Assembly: GCA_022825945.1 (NCBI GenBank)
Contig: JAJDVS010000011.1
Span: 1 to 42,758 of the forward strand
Reading direction: 5' to 3'
Source: Pseudomonadales bacterium
Lineage (GTDB): Bacteria > Pseudomonadota > Gammaproteobacteria > Pseudomonadales > Pseudohongiellaceae
Length of the DNA stretch: 42,758 bases
Shown: positions 36,584 through 42,758 of the stretch, in pieces
Layout: every line of letters begins with the position of its first letter
Numbering within the stretch: position 1 is the first letter of the stretch
Program-made: the position numbers and the translations under genes
The notes under the pieces: model-generated
Seen by the model: the letters and a program-made list of their open reading frames with translations, nothing else
Told to the model about the DNA's origin: nothing
The model's database searches: none

Positions 36584-37336
36584 ATGAGGCCTTTCGGAAT
36601 TTCATCTGTCCGTCCCGCCCTCGCGGCGCTGCTGCTCGGCGCCCTGCTGCAGCCAGCCCTTGCCCAGAATGAATCCCTGCGGGACCGCCTGCACCAATCC
36701 ATCGTGGCGGCTTCGGGCAATCAACTGGAAATCCTCACTATCCGGCCCACCCCCATCGCCACGATCTACGAAGTCGAACTGAACACCGGCGAATTGCTCT
36801 ACAGCGACGCTTCCGGCCAGTACCTGTTCGCCGGCGACATGTACCGGACTACCCCGGACGGGCTGCTCAATCTTTCCACCGCCACCCGCCAGGAGGCCAA
36901 CCAGCGCAAGGTGGCCGCGATTCCCGACGCGGAAGCGATCATCTACCAGCCCGAGGGCGAGGTGAAGGCCACGGTAACGGTGTTCACCGATGTGGATTGC
37001 ACCTTTTGCCGCCGCCTGCACGGCGACCGGGAAGCCCTGCTCGACTATGGCATCCGCATCCGCTACCTCGCCTATCCCCGGGGCGGAGAGAATGCCGAAT
37101 CCTACGACAAGATGATTTCCGTGTGGTGCTCCGAGGACCGCCATCGCTCCATGAACCAGGCCAAGAACGGCCAGAATCTGCCCAGCCGCGATTGCGAAAC
37201 TCCCGTGCTCGCCCATTATGGCCTCGGCAATGAACTCGGCATCCAGGGCACCCCGGCCCTCGTGTTTCCCGACGGACGCCTGATTCCAGGCTATGTGGAG
37301 CCTCCCCGGCTCGCGGCCATGCTCGGCATTGAATAG
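36584..37336 (+). CDS. dsbC: Thiol:disulfide isomerase DsbC
   Basis: A 250-residue periplasmic disulfide isomerase. A signal peptide ends near ALAQN (about 28). An N-terminal dimerisation domain is followed by a thioredoxin fold with the active-site Cys139-Thr-Phe-Cys142 (DVDCTFCRRL). The structural Cys pair lies in VWCSEDRH and SRDCETPV, and the cis-Pro loop is GIQGTPAL. The ATG at 36584 has GGAGGACAGGCCC upstream; a TTG at 36557 is the in-frame alternative. Its neighbours hom, thrC and recJ follow, an order familiar from Pseudomonas-type genomes. Confidence 0.93.
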   Translation: MRPFGISSVRPALAALLLGALLQPALAQNESLRDRLHQSIVAASGNQLEILTIRPTPIATIYEVELNTGELLYSDASGQYLFAGDMYRTTPDGLLNLSTATRQEANQRKVAAIPDAEAIIYQPEGEVKATVTVFTDVDCTFCRRLHGDREALLDYGIRIRYLAYPRGGENAESYDKMISVWCSEDRHRSMNQAKNGQNLPSRDCETPVLAHYGLGNELGIQGTPALVFPDGRLIPGYVEPPRLAAMLGIE

Positions 37337-37377
37337 CTTGCCCGATCCGGCGCCGGAATCGCCGGGAAATCATTGGG

Positions 37378-37383
37378 TATAAT
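37378..37383 (+). promoter_or_regulatory. Possible -10 box of hom-thrC-recJ
   Basis: TATAAT lies 35 bases before the hom ATG in the dsbC-hom gap. No good -35 is seen at 16-18 bp spacing, so the site is tentative. Confidence 0.35.
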
Positions 37384-37418
37384 CCGCCCGGTCATCCCCG
37401 GCGCGGAAGCCCCGTTTC

Positions 37419-38729
37419 ATGCATGAACCTGTCAAGATAGGCATTTGCGGCCTCGGCACCGTGGGCGGCGGCAGCCTGCGCCTGCTGCGGGGCAATGCCG
37501 GTGAAATCGCCCGCCGGGCAGGCGGCCCCCTGCAAGTCGCGCGGATAGCCACCCGGCGCCCCGAATCGGTTGCGGTGGATGGCGCCGCGGCTGTCGGCGG
37601 GGATCCCATGGCGCTTGCCAGGGATGATGCTATCCAGGTGGTGGTGGAGACCATGGGCGGATTCGACCCCGCCCATGCCGTGGTTGCCGAGGCCCTCGCC
37701 CGGGGCAAGCATGTGGTCACCGCCAACAAGGCCCTGATTGCCGAGCGGGGCAACGAGCTGTTCGCCATTGCCGCGAAAAATGGCGCCACACTGGCCTTTG
37801 AAAGCAGCGTTGCCGGCGGTATCCCCATCATCAAGGCCCTGCGGGAGGGGCTTGCCGCCAATCGCATCGAATGGCTGGCCGGAATCATCAACGGCACCGG
37901 CAACTATATACTCACCGAAATGGCCGCCGGCGGCCGTCCGTTTGCCGAGGTGCTCGCCGAAGCCCAGGCGCTTGGCTATGCCGAAGCCGATCCGGGTTTT
38001 GACGTGGATGGCGTCGACGCCGCCCACAAGCTCACCATCATGGCCGCCATCGCCTTTGGCATTCCCCTGCGATTTGCGGATACCTTTACCGAAGGAATCA
38101 GCGCGCTGACACCGGAAGACCTGACCTACGCCGAAGAACTCGGCTACCGCATCAAGCATCTCGGCATAGCCCGGCGCAGCGCCGGGGGAATCGAGATGCG
38201 CGTACACCCCACCTTGATCAGCAAGCGCTGGCTGTTGTCCCGGGTATCCGGCGTGGACAATGCCGTGGTGGTCAAGGGTCACGCCGTGGGCACGACCCTG
38301 TACCAGGGCCCCGGCGCCGGGGCAGACGCCACGGCCTCGGCGGTGGTGGCGGACATCATCGACATCGCCCGCCAGCTTCGCGCCGGCGCGAGCCGGCCGC
38401 TGTCAGCCCCACTCAATGGCCAGCCTGAAGCCGAAGCGCCGCCCGCGGTTCCCATGGACAGCATCGAATCGGAATGCTATTTGCGCATCCCCGTACTCGA
38501 CCGCATGGGAGTCATGGCGAAAATCACCCGGGTGCTGGAAAGCCACGCCATCAGCATCGAGGCGGTGATCCAGAAGGAAGTCCACGGCGGCAGCGTACCC
38601 ATCGTCCTGCTCACCCATGGCGTTGCCGAAGGCAGGATGAACGCCGCCATTGCCGAATTGCAGTCCCTGGCCGATGTACAGGGGCGGATTGGTCGGATCC
38701 GGGTAGCGCCGTTTCCCGCCGGGGATTGA
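37419..38729 (+). CDS. hom: Homoserine dehydrogenase
   Basis: A 436-residue monofunctional enzyme that reduces aspartate semialdehyde to homoserine in threonine and methionine synthesis. The Rossmann start KIGICGLGTVGGGSL is followed by the VTANKALIAERG and FESSVAGGIPIIK segments and the catalytic region around VDGVDAAHKLTIMA. A C-terminal ACT domain (from about 360, LRIPVLDRMGVMAKITRVLE) should mediate threonine feedback. thrC starts 3 bases after its stop. Confidence 0.97.
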   Translation: MHEPVKIGICGLGTVGGGSLRLLRGNAGEIARRAGGPLQVARIATRRPESVAVDGAAAVGGDPMALARDDAIQVVVETMGGFDPAHAVVAEALARGKHVVTANKALIAERGNELFAIAAKNGATLAFESSVAGGIPIIKALREGLAANRIEWLAGIINGTGNYILTEMAAGGRPFAEVLAEAQALGYAEADPGFDVDGVDAAHKLTIMAAIAFGIPLRFADTFTEGISALTPEDLTYAEELGYRIKHLGIARRSAGGIEMRVHPTLISKRWLLSRVSGVDNAVVVKGHAVGTTLYQGPGAGADATASAVVADIIDIARQLRAGASRPLSAPLNGQPEAEAPPAVPMDSIESECYLRIPVLDRMGVMAKITRVLESHAISIEAVIQKEVHGGSVPIVLLTHGVAEGRMNAAIAELQSLADVQGRIGRIRVAPFPAGD

Positions 38730-38732
38730 CCG

Positions 38733-40124
38733 GTGGAGTATCTCAGCACCCGGGGTGGCTGTTCCGGCCGGCGTTTCGAGGAGGTTCTGCTCACCGGCCT
38801 TGCCCCGGATGGGGGGTTGTTTGTTCCCAACGAGTTACCCCGGCTGGATTCAGCCGAACTGCGAAAGCTGCGCGGCCTGCCCTACGCCGAACTCGCCTCT
38901 CGGATTGCGTCGCTGTTTACCGACGATGCGTTTCCGGAAGATGCTCTCGGGAGCATGATCGGGGAAAGCTATGCCGGGTTCTCCCATCCCGAGCTCGCGC
39001 CCCTGACCCGGCTTGGCGAAGGGGAGTATCTGCTCGAGTTGTTCCACGGCCCCACCCTGGCATTCAAGGATTTTGCCCTGCAGGTGCTGGGCCGGATGCT
39101 CGATCATGTGCTTGTCCGCCAGGGCAGGCGGGTGCTCATACTCGGCGCGACGTCCGGGGATACCGGTTCGGCGGCCCTGGAAGGATGCCGCCATTCCGGA
39201 CAGGTCGATATCTGCATTCTGCACCCACATGGCAAGGTCTCGGAAGTGCAGCGCAAGCAGATGACCACCACGCCGGGGGGCAATGTCCGCAATCTGGCGG
39301 TGGAAGGCAGTTTCGACGATTGCCAGCGGCTGGTGAAGGCGGCTTTTGCCGATCAGTCCTTTCTGCCTTCCGGCCGGCAACTCGTGGCGGTGAACTCGAT
39401 CAACTGGGCGCGCATTGTCATGCAGGTCGTATATTACTTCCACGCCGCCCTGCAGCTTGGCGCGCCGCGGCAGGCGGTTTCCTTTGCGGTGCCCACGGGG
39501 AATTTCGGCGACATCTACGCCGGCTATCTGGCGCGGCAGATGGGCCTGCCGGTGGACAAGCTGATCGTCGCCACCAACGAAAACGACATTCTGCACCGCT
39601 GCATCAGCCGCAACGAATATGTCACAGCGCCCCTGCGCCACACCCTGTCGCCGAGCATGGACATTCTCATCTCAAGCAATTTCGAGCGCTATCTGTTCGA
39701 ATTGTTCCACCGCGACAGCGCGGCCCTGGCGGCCTTTCTCACCAGCGGAGCGGAGCAGGGGGCAAGCCTTCCCCCGGATCGCTGGCGCGCCATGGGCGAG
39801 GTCTTTGCCAGCGCCAGCGCAGACGATTCCGGTACCTGCGCCACCATTGCCGAGGTCTGGCGCGAACACGGTGTCCTGCTCGACCCACACAGCGCAGTGG
39901 GAGTGCGCGCCGCCCGCGAGTGCCGCGGGAGCGCCAAAACGCCGGTGATTTGTCTGGCGACGGCGCATCCCGCCAAGTTTGCCGGCGCCATAACCGCGGC
40001 CGGCCTGGCTGCGCCGGAGTTGCCCCGGCGCTTGCAGGAGCAGTTCCGGCTTCCCGAGCGATTCACCGTCATCGACAAGGATCTGAATCGACTCAAGGGA
40101 TTGCTTTGCGAATTCGCCGCATGA
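38733..40124 (+). CDS. thrC: Threonine synthase
   Basis: A 463-residue PLP enzyme that converts O-phosphohomoserine to threonine. The start MEYLSTRGG uses GTG at 38733. The PLP lysine is Lys112 in GPTLAFKDFALQ, and the SGDTGSAA segment is a phosphate-binding loop. NSINWARIVMQVVYYFHAA and FAVPTGNFGDIYAGY are conserved family blocks. The start lies 3 bases after hom, supporting a shared mRNA and coupled translation. recJ follows after 19 bases. Confidence 0.97.
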   Translation: MEYLSTRGGCSGRRFEEVLLTGLAPDGGLFVPNELPRLDSAELRKLRGLPYAELASRIASLFTDDAFPEDALGSMIGESYAGFSHPELAPLTRLGEGEYLLELFHGPTLAFKDFALQVLGRMLDHVLVRQGRRVLILGATSGDTGSAALEGCRHSGQVDICILHPHGKVSEVQRKQMTTTPGGNVRNLAVEGSFDDCQRLVKAAFADQSFLPSGRQLVAVNSINWARIVMQVVYYFHAALQLGAPRQAVSFAVPTGNFGDIYAGYLARQMGLPVDKLIVATNENDILHRCISRNEYVTAPLRHTLSPSMDILISSNFERYLFELFHRDSAALAAFLTSGAEQGASLPPDRWRAMGEVFASASADDSGTCATIAEVWREHGVLLDPHSAVGVRAARECRGSAKTPVICLATAHPAKFAGAITAAGLAAPELPRRLQEQFRLPERFTVIDKDLNRLKGLLCEFAA

Positions 40125-40143
40125 ACCGACCGCAAAAGAACCC

Positions 40144-42018
40144 ATGACCAGGCTGGTTCGCCGGCAGGCGCAGGGGCCGGAGTTGGCCGTGGAGCTGCAT
40201 CCGCTCCTGCGCCGCATCTACCGCCAGCGCGGCGTCGCCGGGGCGGATGAGCTGGATCTGGGGCTGGCCGGTCTGGAACCGCCGGACGCGCTGCTGGGCA
40301 TGGACGCGGCGCTGGAACTGCTGCTTGCCGCCCTGCGCGAACAGTGGAAAATCCTGATCGTGGCGGATTACGACGCCGACGGCGCGACAAGCTGCGCCCT
40401 GGCTATCGAATGCCTGCACGCCTTCGGCTACGACCGGGTGGACTACATCATCCCCGACCGCGCTCGCCACGGCTATGGCCTGAGCCCGGAAATCGTCGCA
40501 CTCGCCGCCTGCCGCGAGCCGGACATGCTGATTACCGTGGACAACGGCGTGTCCAGTATTGCCGGCGTTGCCGTGGCCCGGGCCGCGGGCATGCGGGTGC
40601 TGGTCACCGATCATCACCTGCCGGGGGAAAGCCTTCCCGAAGCGGACGCCCTGGTCAATCCCAATCAGCCCGGTTGCGGTTTCCCCTGGAAGAACACCGC
40701 CGGCGTGGGCGTGATTTTCTATGTGATGGCCGCCCTGCGGGCGCGGCTGCGGAAAAACGGCTGGTTCGGCAATGCTGGCCCGCCCGAGCCCGATCTCAGG
40801 GAAAGTCTGGACCTGGTGGCCCTGGGCACCGTCGCCGACGTGGTTTCACTGGACCGCAACAACCGGATTCTGGTCAATGAAGGCCTGCGCCGCATCCGCG
40901 CCGGCCGCACCCGCCCGGGAATCAGCGCCCTGTTCGCGGTGGCGGATAACCGGCTCAATCCGAAACCCGATCCTGCCGCACAGGCAGGATCGCAAGCGGG
41001 GCGCCCCGGGCAGAGCGGGCTGAATATGGGCAAATTGGCCCAGGCCGGCGCTGCGCAACTTGCGGGCTATCTCGCCAGGGCGGGCCGCAACGCCACCGCA
41101 AGCGACCTCGCCTTCCGGGTGGGGCCCCGGCTCAATGCGGCCGGCAGGCTGGAGGACATGTCCACGGGAATCGAGTGCCTGCTTGCCGAAGACCCCTCGT
41201 CGGCGAGAGACCTTGCGCTGGAACTCGATGCGATCAATATCCGGCGCCGGGAAATCCAGGCGGAAATGGATGCCCAGGCAAGCGAATTGCTGGCCGGGGC
41301 GGAATCCATTGCCGTAGCTCCCGGCGCGAATCCGCCCACGGGACTTTGTCTGTACGACCCGACCTGGCACCAGGGCGTGGTGGGCATTCTCGCCTCGAGA
41401 ATCAAGGACCGGCTGCATCGCCCGGTAATCGCCTTCGCCGCCGATCCCGACAATCCCGAAGCCGATCTGAAGGGCTCCGCCCGTTCCATAGCCGGGTTTC
41501 ATATCCGCGACGCCCTCGACGCCATCGCAAGCCGCAATCCGGGCCTGATCAGCCGCTTCGGCGGTCACGCCATGGCCGCCGGCCTCAGCCTGCCGCCGGA
41601 TCGCCTGGAAACTTTCCGAATCGCCTTTGCCGAAGAGGCGTCGCGACAAATCAAGCCGGAACAATTGCAGGCCGTGCTGCTCAGCGACGGCGCCCTCGAA
41701 CCCGAATGGTTCACCCTGGAAGTGGCCCGGATGCTGCGCAACGCCGGCCCCTGGGGCAAGGATTTCCCCGAACCCCTGTTCGACGGCGATTTCCTGCTGC
41801 GTCACCAGCAAACCCTCAAGGAGAAGCACCTGCGAATGGAACTCAGCCCCAGGGACAATCCCGACATCAGGCTGGGCGCCATCGCCTTCAACGTCGAACA
41901 ATGGCCCGCCCCGGAAGCCGAAGAAATCAGCCTCGCCTACCGCATCGACATCAACGAGTTCCGGGGGCGGAGCGATTTGCAGCTTGTGGTGGAGCAGATC
42001 CTCACGAGAGCGCCCTGA
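40144..42018 (+). CDS. recJ: Single-stranded-DNA 5'-3' exonuclease RecJ, with an internal insert
   Basis: A 624-residue DHH-family exonuclease used in mismatch repair and RecF recombination. Motif I is VADYDADGATSC (73-84), motif III is TDHHLP (155-160) and the later GGHAMAAGL is present. It is longer than the roughly 575-residue E. coli protein. After ISALFAVADNRL comes an Ala/Gln/Gly-rich stretch of about 35 residues (including PAAQAGSQAGRPGQSG) before GRNATASDLAFRVGPRLNAA. The insert contains a 10-bp-arm palindrome at 40968-40992. Core motifs are intact, so it is probably active. It overlaps the minus-strand gene at its 3' end by 17 bases. Confidence 0.93.
   Translation: MTRLVRRQAQGPELAVELHPLLRRIYRQRGVAGADELDLGLAGLEPPDALLGMDAALELLLAALREQWKILIVADYDADGATSCALAIECLHAFGYDRVDYIIPDRARHGYGLSPEIVALAACREPDMLITVDNGVSSIAGVAVARAAGMRVLVTDHHLPGESLPEADALVNPNQPGCGFPWKNTAGVGVIFYVMAALRARLRKNGWFGNAGPPEPDLRESLDLVALGTVADVVSLDRNNRILVNEGLRRIRAGRTRPGISALFAVADNRLNPKPDPAAQAGSQAGRPGQSGLNMGKLAQAGAAQLAGYLARAGRNATASDLAFRVGPRLNAAGRLEDMSTGIECLLAEDPSSARDLALELDAINIRRREIQAEMDAQASELLAGAESIAVAPGANPPTGLCLYDPTWHQGVVGILASRIKDRLHRPVIAFAADPDNPEADLKGSARSIAGFHIRDALDAIASRNPGLISRFGGHAMAAGLSLPPDRLETFRIAFAEEASRQIKPEQLQAVLLSDGALEPEWFTLEVARMLRNAGPWGKDFPEPLFDGDFLLRHQQTLKEKHLRMELSPRDNPDIRLGAIAFNVEQWPAPEAEEISLAYRIDINEFRGRSDLQLVVEQILTRAP
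40968..40992. repeat. Palindrome inside recJ
   Basis: CGATCCTGCC and GGCAGGATCG form 10-bp arms around GCACA. It is in frame inside the extra stretch of recJ. The sequence recalls the CCTGCGGCGCAGG repeats but is not the same. Confidence 0.65.
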
Positions 42019-42313
42019 CCACATAGAAGGCAAGTCCGGCGAAAAACGCCAAGCCGCTGCCAAAGGCGGTAATCGCGCCTTTCAGTATCCAGATCTTCAG
42101 AGAATCAATGTCGCCCTTGAGCTCGGTACGGAGAGAATCCATTTCGCCCTTGAACTCCTCCTTCATGGTCAAACGGAACTCTTCGAGAGCGGATTTGGTG
42201 GCGAGCGGACGCACCGCGCAGATGATGGTTTCCGCTATGGATTCGGCCTGAATCTGGGTCATCCCACTATCCACCATGGTGCGCGTTGTCCTGAAAATAT
42301 CTTCAGCCTGCAT
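42002..42313 (-). CDS. Small coiled-coil protein with C-terminal membrane helix
   Basis: A 103-residue protein. A helical start (MQAEDIFRTTRTMVDSGMTQ) is followed by a charged coiled coil with an EEFKGEMDSLRTELKGDIDS heptad-like region. A C-terminal membrane helix (AFGSGLAFFAGLAFYVVRAL) ends it. This layout is seen in DUF1640/CCDC90-like and Bdr-like small proteins, but the assignment is a guess. The ATG at 42313 has AGGAGG close upstream. It converges on recJ with a 17-base overlap. Confidence 0.65.
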   Translation of the reverse strand: MQAEDIFRTTRTMVDSGMTQIQAESIAETIICAVRPLATKSALEEFRLTMKEEFKGEMDSLRTELKGDIDSLKIWILKGAITAFGSGLAFFAGLAFYVVRALS

Positions 42314-42680
42314 AAGACCTCCTGTATATCACAGCTATCACGAAATTGAAAATTGACCCGGCCTGAAAGCGAATTCAAGCTCAAGCTGTTAAGGTCTAGG
42401 ACAGAATCATCGGTAATGCCAAGCTTCAGTAGAAAAATTTTCGGCTCGCTCGCGGCGCCCAGCCGGATGCTCAAGCCGACCGCCATTCCCGGGCCTCGCC
42501 CGAAGGCGCAGGAGACTGATGCAGCAGTGGCTCAGTCAGTTACTCTCCCAAGGGAGCGTTGTATTGCGGAGAGAAAGTTTGGTAAAGTCTGCGCATTTCT
42601 GGCCGAAACAGCCGGAGGTGGGCAAAAACATCCCCGGAGGTCGCTTGACAATGAAAGTAGCCGAGACGCATCATATCTAT
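42314..42680. other. Region without a supported gene
   Basis: These 367 bases contain short open frames on both strands (for example 42353-42682 plus), but none has recognisable protein character. A TTGACA at 42645-42650 with a weak CATCAT at 18-bp spacing could be a promoter pointing into the AAGCC tract. No RNA gene is seen. Confidence 0.5.
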
Positions 42681-42758
42681 AAGCCAAGCCAAGCCAAGCC
42701 AAGCCAAGCCAAGCCAAGCCAAGCCAAGCCAAGCCAAGCCAAGCCAAGCCAAGCCAAG
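42681..42758. repeat. Pentanucleotide (AAGCC)n tract at the window edge
   Basis: Fifteen full AAGCC units plus three bases run to the last base. On the minus strand one frame reads a repeated GLAWL pattern. The tract may continue beyond the window or may mark an assembly end. A five-base unit allows frameshifting between copy numbers. Confidence 0.9.

Noticed and set aside
42353-42682. 109-residue plus-strand frame before the AAGCC tract
   Set aside because: No ribosome site, no recognisable domain, and composition unlike the genes around it.

Overview
The window looks like a high-GC gammaproteobacterial chromosome segment, probably from a free-living or uncultured lineage related to Pseudomonadales. 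Several gene orders support this: guaB-guaA-tadA-purL, rpsP-rimM-trmD-rplS, dsbC-hom-thrC-recJ, ffh divergent from a CcsA/YpjD-like gene, and a full psp stress locus. No rRNA, tRNA, CRISPR array, intact insertion sequence or prophage is visible.

Layout. 1-5303 (minus strand): a tight run of a PPIase-like membrane protein, a HupE/UreJ protein, an epoxide-hydrolase-like secreted enzyme, and type I restriction genes hsdR and (partial) hsdM. hsdR overlaps the hydrolase by 4 nt. 5499-14746 (plus): a TMEM175-like channel, guaBA, tadA, purL and a YqfO/NIF3-like protein, with one small unknown gene on the minus strand. 14841-18288: a phage-shock locus pspABC plus a Nudix hydrolase (minus), with a good sigma-54 promoter and divergent pspF. 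18402-27780: an accessory island with ParA, an AlbA_2/GHKL-like ATPase, a serine beta-lactamase-fold hydrolase, an antitoxin with a broken PIN toxin, and a giant exonuclease-RecQ-UvrD helicase. 27944-32915: oxyR with an overlapping phosphopantetheinyl transferase, a TPR-like secreted protein, a CcsA-like protein and ffh with an unusual three-hairpin leader. 32958-34106: an AAA/DUF4143 ATPase. 34341-36374: the S16-RimM-TrmD-L19 operon. 36584-42018: dsbC, hom, thrC, recJ. 42002-42313: a coiled-coil/TM protein. 42314-42680 holds no gene I can support. The window ends in a pentanucleotide (AAGCC) tract.

How the genes relate. Most are housekeeping genes for purine synthesis, translation, threonine synthesis, protein targeting and redox control. 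Accessory DNA sits at the left end (restriction genes attached to an unrelated operon), at 18.4-27.8 kb, and perhaps at 33-34.1 kb. The best candidates for an undescribed system are the ParA + AlbA_2-ATPase pair and the three-module helicase. Two families of short palindromes are scattered through the window. Some copies lie in intergenic spaces, one forms the last codons of the phosphopantetheinyl transferase, and a related palindrome lies in an apparent insert in recJ.

All calls come from reading translations, motifs and spacing. No database search was run.
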